Source: Eikenella sp963548155 (lineage in GTDB: Bacteria; Pseudomonadota; Gammaproteobacteria; Burkholderiales; Neisseriaceae). From it: a stretch of 28,955 nucleotides of DNA. The translations under genes were made by a program, and so were the position numbers. Below the pieces are notes generated by a model. That model saw nothing but the letters and a program-made list of their open reading frames with translations, searched no databases and was not told where the DNA came from. This document shows, in pieces, positions 6,357-14,068 of the stretch. The stretch covers positions 1 to 28,955 of the forward strand of contig CAUUTP010000016.1 in assembly GCA_963548155.1 (NCBI GenBank), written 5' to 3'. How positions within the stretch are numbered: the first letter of the stretch is position 1; every line of letters starts with the position of its first letter.

Positions 6357-7223
6357 TCATTGGCCGGTGTATTCCACCAAGAGCGGCCGGTGGTCGGAGT
6401 GTTGCCAGGGCAGGGTGTGGGCGGAAACGTTTAGGCCTTTGGCTAAGGCGTGGTCGATATTGAGGAAGAACGGTTGCCAAGTGGGCGTGAAGTAGCGGGT
6501 GGCGGGGCGGCTGCTGCTTTCTTGCAGGAAGCGGGCAAACAGCGGGGAAAACGGGCTGCTGTTGAAGTCGCCCACGGCCAGCGTGCGCGGTTCGGTGGCA
6601 AGGGCGCGGGCGGTTTCAGCCAGGTAGTGCTGCCGCGCCCCGGCCAGTTCGCTGCTGATGGGTGGCGGCGGGTGCAGGGCGTAGAGGGCGATACCGTCGG
6701 TGGTTTGGGCACGGATATAGGGGTAGTCGCCAATCATGCGCACTTCGCAGGTGGCCAGCGGTTGTTTGCTCCACAGGGCAAGGGCGAAGGGGCTGTGTTC
6801 GCGGTGTTGGCAGCCGTGCGGATAGGCTTGGCGCAGGCTGTGCCAGCCGGGGTTGTCGAGGTTGATTTCGCCCAGCGCGAGTAGGTCGGCCTGTTCGGCC
6901 AAGAGGGCGGCGCTTTCCGCTTCGGCGGCGGGGTTGTCGAGGTGGACGTTGTACCAAACCAGCCGCGTGCCGTCGGCCGGGGCATCGGGCAGGGCAAAGG
7001 GCTGAGCCAGCCACAGCAGCGATGCGGCAGCACACATGAGCCACGGCGCACGCCACTTCGGGCGCGGCCAGAACGCGGCCAAGATGAAAATAGCGGCGTA
7101 GTAAGGTAGGAAATGACTGAACAGTTCGGCCGGCCAAAAGAAGCTGCCGAACTGCCCGGCTATAACGGCAGCCAGGGCGAGCAGGGCGAGGATGTGTAAG
7201 CGCAGGCGGATAAAGGCGGACAT
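6357..7223 (-). CDS. Membrane-anchored endonuclease/exonuclease/phosphatase family protein
   Basis: A 288-residue protein with about three N-terminal membrane segments (roughly residues 8-30, 37-52, 60-78) followed by an EEP-fold domain. EEP motifs in order: WYNVHLDN (the N of strand 1), ALGEIN (metal-binding Glu), ALHPPPP (catalytic His region), VGDFNSSPFS (the GDFN motif) and HSDHRPLLVEY (the SDH motif with the general-base His). All catalytic positions appear intact. The domain probably faces the periplasm. EEP proteins cleave phosphodiesters in nucleic acids, phospholipids or signalling molecules, and the substrate cannot be read from sequence. DUS hairpins sit on both sides, suggesting a single-gene transcript. 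Confidence 0.85.
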   Translation of the reverse strand: MSAFIRLRLHILALLALAAVIAGQFGSFFWPAELFSHFLPYYAAIFILAAFWPRPKWRAPWLMCAAASLLWLAQPFALPDAPADGTRLVWYNVHLDNPAAEAESAALLAEQADLLALGEINLDNPGWHSLRQAYPHGCQHREHSPFALALWSKQPLATCEVRMIGDYPYIRAQTTDGIALYALHPPPPISSELAGARQHYLAETARALATEPRTLAVGDFNSSPFSPLFARFLQESSSRPATRYFTPTWQPFFLNIDHALAKGLNVSAHTLPWQHSDHRPLLVEYTGQ

Positions 7224-7257
7224 GGTGGTGTGGGTGGAAAGGTGGCGGGTGGGATGG

Positions 7258-7298
7258 AGGCTACCTGAAAAACGGGCGAAGCGGTTTTCAGGTAGCCT
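7258..7298. terminator. DUS inverted pair between the J-protein gene and the EEP gene
   Basis: AGGCTACCTGAAAA (7258-7271) and TTTTCAGGTAGCCT (7285-7298) form a 14-bp stem with a 13-base loop. On the minus strand it is eight bases after the J-protein stop codon. The extended block GGGATGGAGGCTACCTGAAA at 7251-7270 also occurs inside the J-protein gene at 9344-9363. Confidence 0.7.
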
Positions 7299-7304
7299 GT
7301 GTTA

Positions 7305-7317
7305 TTTCAGACAGCCT
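7305..7317 (-). repeat. DUS variant (AGGCTGTCTGAAA) containing the J-protein stop codon
   Basis: On the minus strand AGGCTGTCTGAAA overlaps the end of the J-protein gene, and its TGA is the stop codon. The sequence is a mix of the Eikenella and Neisseria-type dialects. Confidence 0.5.
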
Positions 7318-9697
7318 TATCTCCGATTTTCAGCAACCGGCATACCAGCCACAGCACCATGCGGCGCAGCAGGACCGAAAGCAGTATGGCAGGGTAGAAC
7401 AGCAGCAGGTTGTCGGGATACGGGCTGAGATTGGACAAGTTCAACAGAGCCAGCAGCATGATTGCGCCGGTGCCGATTTCCAGCAATACACCACTTTTCT
7501 CCTGCCTGGCCAACCGTGCAGTGTGTACGGGCAGCAGCAACAGCCACAGCAAAGCGGCACAAATGATGCGCCAGGGCAGGAGCAGTATGGTTAAACCGAG
7601 CAACTGATTGCCGGACAGTATCGAACCGCCTAAGCTGGCCACGCCCGTTAGCAACAGCAACTGCCACGGCAGTCGTTGGAGGGTTTGCAAACTGAGTGCC
7701 TTCTGAATCAGCCGCTCGATTTTGTCCAGCCAGGCGGGGCGGTCAAACAGCAGATAGAAGTTGCCGTTGAGCCAGAGCAGCGTGGCAGCCAAGATATAGC
7801 GGCCATAACCTTTCGGTATAGGAAACGAGAAAATCAGGAAGGAGAGGCCGAGCAGGCAGAGATTGCTGGTGCTCCAGCCGGCCGTGTCCTCTTCAAGATG
7901 CCAAAAATAATATGTCCAACAGGCCAACAGGACGGCAAGGTAGCCGATATTCCACCAAGGCTCAGCGGGCAGCACAGGGGCAAAAAGCACGAGGATGGCC
8001 GGGGAAAGCAGTAAATGTACGGCTTTGCCCCAGCCCGTACGGTATTTGAAATGATTAAAACTTTCACCCAAGCCGGGATTGAGAGACTCTAAGGCTGAAT
8101 AAATATTGCTGCTGCCCACAGCATAAACAACCTGCATGGCAGCCAGGATGACTACCACCAACATAAAGTCGGCAAGCAAGTCAAGACCGCCATTCGGGCT
8201 TCCTCCTGCGGCCAAGCTGCCAATCACGGCTGCTAGGATACAGATAACCACCCAGGCAATGCGGCAGCCGTGCCAGAAATCGTAGCGCTTGTGTACGGCC
8301 GGGCGGTAGGTGTGCAGCAGCCAGCGCTGGCGGCGGTTGGCTTCGCCGGACAACTCCGGCCACAGCAGCATGGCGGCAAAGGCGGCAAACAGGCGGCGCA
8401 GCAGGCCGGGTTGGGTGCCGAGGAAGCGGGCGAACAGGGTGGATACGGGCAGGCGCTCCTCCGGCTTGCCGCCGTCTTCGTCCGGCCCGGTGGCTTCCGG
8501 CTCGAACAGGCGGATGATGCCGGCGGTGCGGCGGTATTCTTCCAGCCGCGCCAGGCCTTCCGGGTCGCGCACTTCTTGGAAGAAGGCGTGCGGCCAGCCG
8601 GGATAGTCGGCCAAGTGCGCCCACAAGAGCGGGTGGCGGATTTGGTTGTGGTGCAGGAAATCGAGGCAGGCTGCGGCCACATCGCTCCGCTCCTGCAGCG
8701 GCACGTTGTCGAGCATCCGGCTGGTTTCCGGCCAGCGGCGCAGCAGCTCTTCACTGCCGCCTTGCTTGAACCATTGCCGCCAATACGCCAGCAGCTGTGC
8801 TGTGGCCTGCCCGATGGGCGGGACGAAGGTTTGGGTGTGCTGCGTTTGGGCGCGGTGTTTGGCCAGCCTGGCCGCTATCCTGCGGTATTCCTTGATTTGT
8901 TCCAGCTCGGCCGGGGTGAAGATGTTGTTGCGGATGTCGGGGCGGTGCCAGCCGAAATAATCCGACCATTGCGCCCACAGCATGCAGTCGTTGATTTTAT
9001 GGGTGCGCAGGAAGTCGGCGAGTTGGTGGGAGGCGTTTTCGGTTTCGCCTAGGGGCAGCTGCTCGAGCCGTTCGCGGATGTGCGGCCAGGCGGCTTCGAG
9101 CTCGGCCGCGCCGCCACGGGTGAAGTAAGTTTCGATATTGCTGAGCAGGGCGGCGCAGGGGTCGCTGCTGTAGGGGTGGGTGCTACCTGAAAATGTGTCG
9201 CCGATATCGGGGGCGAACGGATAAACGAAGGCTTCGGGCGCGCTTTCGTTTTCTTCCGCACCGGGATGGGGGCTACCTGAAAACAGTTCGTCTGCTTCGG
9301 GCGGGTTTCCGTTTTCAGGTAGCCTTTCGTTTTCGGTTGTATCGGGATGGAGGCTACCTGAAAATCGGTAGGCGTGGTGTTCGTCGGGGCTGTCGGCCTG
9401 CCACGGCGGCAAGGCATGATGGGAATAGACCTGGCCGAATCCGCTTTGCTCGTTTTGGCGAAACTCGCCCTGCTCGTTTTCAGGTAGCCGTTCGCTTGTC
9501 GGGAACGACCATTCCGGGGCGGCTTCGCTGGCGAGATAGGGGGCGATGGCGAGGGCTTCGTCAAACGCTTCGCGCAGACGCTGATAGCCTTCGGCATCGT
9601 CGTCGGGGCGGGTGGTTTTCAGCAGTTTGGCGTAGGCGCGTTTGATGGCGCGTTCGTCTGATGTGGGCGCGATTTGCAGGATGTGCCAGCAATCCAT
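7307..9697 (-). CDS. J-domain membrane protein, likely co-chaperone of HscC
   Basis: 796 residues in four parts. Residues 1-50 form a J domain (MDCWHILQIAPTSDERAIKR, then YAKLL and EAFDEAL), but the HPD signature that stimulates Hsp70 ATPase is RPD (Arg30-Pro31-Asp32), as I recall also for some DjlB/DjlC-type proteins. Residues about 56-182 are a low-complexity linker built largely from DUS copies, giving RLPEN twice and FSGSxHP three times. Residues about 183-280 and 302-396 are two diverged copies of one helical repeat (RWP.., DFL, LLWA.., YxGW, EEYRR). After residue 440 there are about nine or ten hydrophobic segments. It lies directly downstream of an HscC-type Hsp70, matching the E. coli hscC-djlB/djlC association. 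DUS hairpins precede and follow it. Confidence 0.85.
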   Translation of the reverse strand: MDCWHILQIAPTSDERAIKRAYAKLLKTTRPDDDAEGYQRLREAFDEALAIAPYLASEAAPEWSFPTSERLPENEQGEFRQNEQSGFGQVYSHHALPPWQADSPDEHHAYRFSGSLHPDTTENERLPENGNPPEADELFSGSPHPGAEENESAPEAFVYPFAPDIGDTFSGSTHPYSSDPCAALLSNIETYFTRGGAAELEAAWPHIRERLEQLPLGETENASHQLADFLRTHKINDCMLWAQWSDYFGWHRPDIRNNIFTPAELEQIKEYRRIAARLAKHRAQTQHTQTFVPPIGQATAQLLAYWRQWFKQGGSEELLRRWPETSRMLDNVPLQERSDVAAACLDFLHHNQIRHPLLWAHLADYPGWPHAFFQEVRDPEGLARLEEYRRTAGIIRLFEPEATGPDEDGGKPEERLPVSTLFARFLGTQPGLLRRLFAAFAAMLLWPELSGEANRRQRWLLHTYRPAVHKRYDFWHGCRIAWVVICILAAVIGSLAAGGSPNGGLDLLADFMLVVVILAAMQVVYAVGSSNIYSALESLNPGLGESFNHFKYRTGWGKAVHLLLSPAILVLFAPVLPAEPWWNIGYLAVLLACWTYYFWHLEEDTAGWSTSNLCLLGLSFLIFSFPIPKGYGRYILAATLLWLNGNFYLLFDRPAWLDKIERLIQKALSLQTLQRLPWQLLLLTGVASLGGSILSGNQLLGLTILLLPWRIICAALLWLLLLPVHTARLARQEKSGVLLEIGTGAIMLLALLNLSNLSPYPDNLLLFYPAILLSVLLRRMVLWLVCRLLKIGDKAV
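9152..9532 (-). repeat. DUS-built linker in the J-protein gene
   Basis: Five DUS or near-DUS sites lie in about 380 coding bases: plus-strand near 9183, 9272 and 9351, minus-strand near 9314 and 9478. Minus-strand reading gives FSGSTHP, FSGSPHP and FSGSLHP from one orientation, and ERLPEN (twice) from the other. Flanking bases are shared too (CGGGATGGAGG / CGGGATGGGGG), so the units look duplicated and not independently acquired. Confidence 0.8.
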
Positions 9698-9720
9698 GAT
9701 GGGTTCCGGTGCGGTGTGGG

Positions 9721-9768
9721 GGCTACCTGAAAACGAACGAAACTCGCCCTGCTCGTTTTCAGGTAGCC
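9721..9768. terminator. DUS inverted pair between hscC and the J-protein gene
   Basis: GGCTACCTGAAAACGA (9721-9736) and TCGTTTTCAGGTAGCC (9753-9768) form a 16-bp stem with a 16-base loop. It lies in the 130-base gap after the hscC stop codon and 23 bases before the J-protein ATG. If it terminates, the J gene would get less transcript than hscC unless it has its own promoter. Confidence 0.65.
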
Positions 9769-9827
9769 TGCTTGTTGTTTTCCGTTTGGGTTGGGCGTGA
9801 ATGCCCGGTTGGCGGTTTCGGGCGGCC

Positions 9828-11537
9828 TTAGAGCAGCCAGCCGCCGTCGAAGTGGCGCAGGAATTCGCCGAATTCTTTTTGCGCGTGGCGGATGGCGTTG
9901 GCGTCTTGGCTCTCCAGCGTGCGCTCGAATTGCATCACGGCGCGGCCGATGGCCTGGCGCTGCTCGCCGAGGTATTCTTCATACAGGCGTTTGCCTTTTT
10001 CCAGCAGGTAGATGTTTTCCTGCTGTTCGCGCGGGTGGACTTTGAGCGCGGCGAGGCGTTCGAGCGCGGCCTGTACTTCTTCTTCGCTCAGGTTGATGCT
10101 GTTGTGGCGGAAGGTTTGGTTGACTTTGATGTTGAGGTCTTCGTTGCTCACGTCCACGTCTAGCAGGCCGTTGGCGTCGTAGCTGAAGCGCACGTCGATG
10201 TTCACTTCGCCGGCGCGGCGCGGCGGCACGCGCACTTCGAGCTGGCCGAGCTCGAGGTTTTCGCTGGCGAGCACGGATTCGCCCTGCAGCACGCGGAGCG
10301 TGATGGCGGTTTGCCGGTCGTTCATGGTGGAATAGCCGGACACGCGCGATACGGGCACGGGCATGTTGCGCTCGATAATCGGGCTGAAAATGCCGTGTGT
10401 GATGCTGCCGTCCGGCAGCTGTTCGGATACTTCCACGCCCAGCGAGAAGGGCATCACGTCGGTGAGCACCACTTCTTCCACGTTGCTGTCGCGCGCCAGC
10501 AGGGCGGCCTGCACCGCCGCGCCGCGCGCGATGGCTTCATCGGGATTGACCGAGGCTTTGGGAATGCGGCCGAACAGCTGGGCGATGGTGTTGCGGATAA
10601 CCGGCATCCGCGTGGCGCCGCCCACCAAAATGATGCTGTCAATTTGGCTCGGGTGCAGCTTGGCGTCGCGCAGGGCGCGTTCCAACGGCTGGCGCAGCCG
10701 CGCCATCAGCGGTTTGGCGGCTTCTTGGAATTCTTGGCGGGTAATCGCGGCGGCCGCCATGCGGTTGCCCACGTTCACCTGCACTTCGGCCTGCATTTCT
10801 TCGCCGAGCCTGCGTTTGGCGGTTTCCAAGGCCTGCCACAGCTCGCTGCTGTCGGCGAGGCGGGTGCGTTCTTCGTCGCTCAATTCTTTGCATTTGGCCA
10901 GAAAAAGCTGGCGCAACACCTGCACGAAATCTTCGCCGCCCAAATGGTTGTCGCCCGCGCTGGCGGATACCTGCACCACGCCGTCGAAATAATCCAGCAC
11001 GGATACGTCGAACGTGCCGCCGCCGAGGTCGTAAATCAGAAAGCGGGTGTCGTCGGGCTTTTCCTGCAGGCCGTAGGCCAAGCCGGCGGCGGTGGGCTCG
11101 TTGAGCAGGCGCAGCGCGTTGAGCCCGGCCATCTGCGCGGCGTTGCGCGTGGCCTGGCGCTGGATGGCGTTGAAATAGGCGGGTACGGTAATCACCACGT
11201 CGCGCACTGCTTCGCCTAAATCGGCTTCGGCATCTTCTTTCAGCTGGCGCAGCACCAGTGCGGAAAGCTCTTCGGCACGGAATTTCTTGCCGTTGAGCCG
11301 GAAGATTTTGTCGGTGCCCATGAAGCGTTTGAAGGCGGAGGCGGTGGCCTGCGGGGCGGTGCGCAGCCGCTCGCGTGCGGCCAGCCCCACCAGTATCGTG
11401 CCGTCATCCGCCACGCTCACCACGGAAGGCGTGAGCGTGTGGCCGAGCCGGTTGGGAATCAGGCGGGTTTCGCCATTGATGAATTGGGCGACGAGACAGT
11501 TGGTGGTGCCTAAATCAATGCCGATTTGTGTGGTCAT
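9828..11537 (-). CDS. hscC: Hsp70-family chaperone HscC
   Basis: A 569-residue Hsp70, shorter than DnaK (about 640) and lacking the long helical lid and its terminal tail, as is typical of HscC. The ATPase domain shows GIDLGTTNCLVAQF (phosphate 1), VVITVPAYFN, NEPTAAGLAYGL, YDLGGGTFDVSVLDY (phosphate 2) and ILVGGATRMPVIRNTI (adenosine motif). The substrate-binding domain starts near DVMPFSLGVEV and contains VSRVSGYSTMNDRQTAITLRV. HscC in E. coli works with the J proteins DjlB and DjlC, and here the next gene is a J-domain membrane protein. No grpE is in view. The start is the family N-terminus; no strong Shine-Dalgarno is visible. Confidence 0.93.
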   Translation of the reverse strand: MTTQIGIDLGTTNCLVAQFINGETRLIPNRLGHTLTPSVVSVADDGTILVGLAARERLRTAPQATASAFKRFMGTDKIFRLNGKKFRAEELSALVLRQLKEDAEADLGEAVRDVVITVPAYFNAIQRQATRNAAQMAGLNALRLLNEPTAAGLAYGLQEKPDDTRFLIYDLGGGTFDVSVLDYFDGVVQVSASAGDNHLGGEDFVQVLRQLFLAKCKELSDEERTRLADSSELWQALETAKRRLGEEMQAEVQVNVGNRMAAAAITRQEFQEAAKPLMARLRQPLERALRDAKLHPSQIDSIILVGGATRMPVIRNTIAQLFGRIPKASVNPDEAIARGAAVQAALLARDSNVEEVVLTDVMPFSLGVEVSEQLPDGSITHGIFSPIIERNMPVPVSRVSGYSTMNDRQTAITLRVLQGESVLASENLELGQLEVRVPPRRAGEVNIDVRFSYDANGLLDVDVSNEDLNIKVNQTFRHNSINLSEEEVQAALERLAALKVHPREQQENIYLLEKGKRLYEEYLGEQRQAIGRAVMQFERTLESQDANAIRHAQKEFGEFLRHFDGGWLL

Positions 11538-11867
11538 GGTGCAAAAGCGGTGAAGTGAAAGGGTATTATTTTAAGTGGAGACAGGCTACCTGAAAAAGCG
11601 GGCTGATGGGCGCAAAGGTAAAAGGCGGCGTGTAAGCAACAAGCTGGGAATATGGTGGCGTGTGGTTGCGTATAGGCTACCTGAAAATGAATGGGGTGAG
11701 TTTCGCGAAAACAAAGGTAATGGGCGCTGCAGAATAGGTTTATGAGTTTCTATGAAGCTGGACTTTCAGGCAGTCTTTTATTATGCGGTATTGTGATTTG
11801 TATTCATTGTGTTACTTCAATACTCCTATAGATGAGACAAAGCGATTGAAGAGTCAAGCCGCAAACA
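11538..11867. other. Gene-free gap between hscC and rplS
   Basis: About 330 bases with no convincing gene. It contains two plus-strand DUS copies (11583-11595 and 11674-11686) and a degenerate one near 11764 (TTTCAGGCAGTCT). The end near hscC holds minus-strand TAAAAT and AATAAT that could serve as an hscC -10 box. The middle, 11700-11860, becomes AT-rich with no structure I can name. Confidence 0.6.
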
Positions 11868-11893
11868 AAAACCTGCCACAGCGGGCAGGTTTT
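11868..11893 (-). terminator. Intrinsic terminator of the rpsP-rplS operon
   Basis: Stem AAAACCTGCC / GGCAGGTTT around the loop ACAGCG, followed on the minus strand by TTTTTGTTTGC. It lies 15 bases after the rplS stop codon and is a standard rho-independent terminator with no DUS. Confidence 0.9.
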
Positions 11894-11908
11894 CGATAAC
11901 AGCAAAGA

Positions 11909-12280
11909 TTAATCTTCCAGTTTGCGGCCGGACAATTTTTCTTTAATGCGGGCGGCTTTACCAGTGAGGCCACGCAGGTAGTACAGTTTGGCACGGCGAA
12001 CGTGGCCGCGGCGTTTCACTTCGATTTTTTCCACGTTGGGAGAATACAGCTGGAAAGTACGTTCCACGCCTTCACCGCTAGAGATTTTGCGCACGATGAA
12101 GTTGCTGTTCAGGCCACGGTTGCGGCGGGAAATTACCACGCCTTCGTAGGCTTGCAGACGGGTACGGTTGCCCTCGGTTACGCGCACGGAAACGGATACG
12201 GTGTCGCCGGGAGCGAATTCGGGGATAGTTTTGTTCAAACGGGCTATTTCTTCCTGTTCGAGCTGTTGAATCAAGTTCAT
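11909..12280 (-). CDS. rplS: 50S ribosomal protein L19
   Basis: L19 sits at the 30S-50S interface. The 123-residue protein has the family landmarks MNLIQQLEQEEIARLNK, FAPGDTVSVSVRVTEGNRTR, QAYEGVVISRRNRGLNSNFIVRKIS, GEGVERTFQLYSP and VRRAKLYYLRGLTGKAARIKE. It has a few more C-terminal residues than the E. coli protein (115). It is the last gene of the rpsP-rimM-trmD-rplS operon, 17 bases after trmD, and is followed by an intrinsic terminator. Confidence 0.98.
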   Translation of the reverse strand: MNLIQQLEQEEIARLNKTIPEFAPGDTVSVSVRVTEGNRTRLQAYEGVVISRRNRGLNSNFIVRKISSGEGVERTFQLYSPNVEKIEVKRRGHVRRAKLYYLRGLTGKAARIKEKLSGRKLED

Positions 12281-12297
12281 TGCTATAGTCCTTAAGT

Positions 12298-13041
12298 TTA
12301 TGATGGGATATCTCGTTCCTCCTGCTGGATTTTCTGCAGGAGCCTAGATTCCTCTGGGGTTAATGCGCGACCGGCCAAAAGGTCTGGTCGGCGCTGCAGG
12401 GTGCGGCGCAACGCTTGTTCTAAGCGCCATTCCGCAATCAGGGCGTGGTTGCCGCTGCGCAATACAGCGGGCACGGTCATGCCCTGAAATTCTATTGGGC
12501 GGGTGTAGTGCGGGCAGTCTAAGAGGCCGTTGGCAAAAGAATCCTGCCCGGCCGAGTCGGCATCGCCCAGTACGCCGGGGATCAGCCTCAACACTGCATC
12601 CATCAGCATCATAGCCGGCAATTCGCCACCAGATACTACAAAGTCGCCAATGCTGATTTCTTCATCAATGACGCTGCTTAGCAGGCGCTCGTCTATGCCT
12701 TCGTAGCGGCCGCACACCAAAATCAGACCATCTAGTTTAGCCAGTTCGGCTGCTTTTTGATGTGTGAGCGGGCTGCCTTGCGGACTGAGGTAAACCACTT
12801 TACCGTTGTGCTGCGCTTTGGCAGCATCGATTGCCGATTGGAGTGGCTCGGCCATCATAATCATGCCTGGGCCGCCGCCGAAAGGTCTGTCATCAATGTA
12901 GCCTAATTTGTTGTCGGCAAACTGGCGTGGGTTGATGCTGTTGAAATGCCATAAACCGCGTTGCAGGGCGCGGCCGGTTACGCCGTAGTCGGTGATGCTG
13001 CGGAACATCTCGCCAAACAGGGTAACGGCTTGGATATACAT
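12298..13041 (-). CDS. trmD: tRNA (guanine-37-N1)-methyltransferase
   Basis: TrmD methylates G37 of tRNAs reading CNN codons, preventing +1 frameshifting, using S-adenosylmethionine bound in a deep trefoil knot. The 247-residue protein shows FGGGPGMIMMAEPL, LVCGRYEGIDER, EISIGDFVVSGGELPAMMLMDAV, PGVLGDADSAGQDSF and LLDCPHYTRP, all knot or active-site motifs. The frame is open six codons further upstream, but the ATG at 13041 matches the family N-terminus (MYIQAVTLFGEMF). It overlaps the rimM stop codon by one base (TGATG), indicating translational coupling. Third gene of the operon. Confidence 0.97.
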   Translation of the reverse strand: MYIQAVTLFGEMFRSITDYGVTGRALQRGLWHFNSINPRQFADNKLGYIDDRPFGGGPGMIMMAEPLQSAIDAAKAQHNGKVVYLSPQGSPLTHQKAAELAKLDGLILVCGRYEGIDERLLSSVIDEEISIGDFVVSGGELPAMMLMDAVLRLIPGVLGDADSAGQDSFANGLLDCPHYTRPIEFQGMTVPAVLRSGNHALIAEWRLEQALRRTLQRRPDLLAGRALTPEESRLLQKIQQEERDIPS

Positions 13042-13553
13042 CAGTAATCCAAGCCCCAATCGGCAATGATGCTGCCTTGTTCCAAATCCACATTGTCGAT
13101 GTAGTGATCGACAAACGGGATTAGTTTGCGGCCATGCTCACCATCCACCACCAAAATATCATGTGCACCGGTTTCCATCAGGCTGTTTACTGTGCCGATG
13201 AGTTCGTTTTGCCGGTTGTGCACCGTCAAGCCGACCAAGTCTGCCCAGTAGTATTCGCCTTCTTGAGCGGGCTCAAAATCGCTGCGTTTGATTTCGATGG
13301 TGTAGCCGCGCAATAGCTGTGCGGCATCACGGTCGCTTATTTCGGCGAATTTTACTTGCAATTCATCGCCGGCCACCTGGCCGTTTTCCAGCGTATAACT
13401 GCGGGAAACACCGTCTTTGCTCAGCTGCCATACAGGGTAGTCCAGCAGGCTGTCGGCGTATTCGGTATCGGCGGCTACTTTTACCCAGCCTTTGATGCCG
13501 AAAGCACCTTTCACATAGCCCATGGCTACCCAGTTGTCTTGGCTGCGGCTCAT
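13041..13553 (-). CDS. rimM: Ribosome maturation factor RimM
   Basis: RimM binds S19 and assists late 30S assembly and 16S 3'-domain processing. The 170-residue protein opens with WVAMGYVKGAFGIKGWVKV, the usual start of the N-terminal RimM barrel, and ends with a PRC-barrel domain containing EGEYYWADLVGLTVHN and LIPFVDHYIDNVDLEQGSIIADW. Its start is 16 bases after rpsP, and its stop codon overlaps the trmD start. Second gene of the operon. Confidence 0.96.
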   Translation of the reverse strand: MSRSQDNWVAMGYVKGAFGIKGWVKVAADTEYADSLLDYPVWQLSKDGVSRSYTLENGQVAGDELQVKFAEISDRDAAQLLRGYTIEIKRSDFEPAQEGEYYWADLVGLTVHNRQNELIGTVNSLMETGAHDILVVDGEHGRKLIPFVDHYIDNVDLEQGSIIADWGLDY

Positions 13554-13569
13554 GGCGGGTATTCCGGGA

Positions 13570-13818
13570 TTAAGCGGCTTTCTGCTGCTCTTTTACCAAG
13601 CGGGCAACGGCGTCGCTCACTTGCGCGCCTTGGCTCACCCAGTAGTTCAGGCGTTCGGTGTTCAGGCGTACGCGTTCTTGTTTTTCGTTGGCTACGGGGT
13701 TGTAGAAACCAACGCGCTCGATGAAGCGGCCGTCACGACGGTTGCGTGAATCGGCTACCACGATGTTGAAAAACGGAGAATGCTTGGAGCCGCCGCGCGA
13801 AAAACGGATAACTACCAT
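13570..13818 (-). CDS. rpsP: 30S ribosomal protein S16
   Basis: An 82-residue S16 with the family start MVVIRFSRGGSKHSPFFNIVVADSRNRRDGRFIERVGFYNP. The frame is open to 13902, but the ATG at 13818 is preceded by a purine-rich AAGGAAGAAGGA and matches the family start exactly. First gene of the rpsP-rimM-trmD-rplS operon; a promoter candidate lies about 50 bases upstream. Confidence 0.98.
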   Translation of the reverse strand: MVVIRFSRGGSKHSPFFNIVVADSRNRRDGRFIERVGFYNPVANEKQERVRLNTERLNYWVSQGAQVSDAVARLVKEQQKAA

Positions 13819-13868
13819 ATTATTATTCCTTCTTCCTTCGGGAAATTTGATCAATAAGAAAACAGCGG

Positions 13869-13898
13869 ATTTTAGGGTAATTTGCCATACGGGCGCAA
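13869..13898 (-). promoter_or_regulatory. Candidate sigma-70 promoter of the rpsP operon
   Basis: On the minus strand TTGCGC (13893-13898) and TAAAAT (13869-13874) are separated by 18 bases, with an AT-rich leader of about 45 bases to the rpsP ATG. Position and match are good for the operon promoter. Confidence 0.5.
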
Positions 13899-13986
13899 GC
13901 ATTTGTTGAAAAAATACCGTTTTACCGTGGTATTGGGTGGACGGTATGCCGCAAGCGGCTCGCTTTAGGTGCGGGGTTGCGCCGTA

Positions 13987-14038
13987 TTTTCAGGTAGCCT
14001 TTTTCTTGGTAGATGCTACGCCAACAGGCTACCTGAAA
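13987..14038. repeat. DUS pair in the rpsP-hslU divergent gap
   Basis: TTTTCAGGTAGCCT (13987-14000) and AGGCTACCTGAAA (14026-14038) form an inverted pair with a 25-base loop. It lies between two divergent genes, so it does not end any gene seen here and may act in uptake only. Confidence 0.7.
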
Positions 14039-14068
14039 CCAAACTCTCGGGCAAACTAGTCAGCTGCC

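Noticed and set aside
9152..9532. CRISPR-like regular repeats
   Set aside because: The repeats are DUS in both orientations with irregular spacing and lie in frame within a coding region; no spacers and no cas genes.
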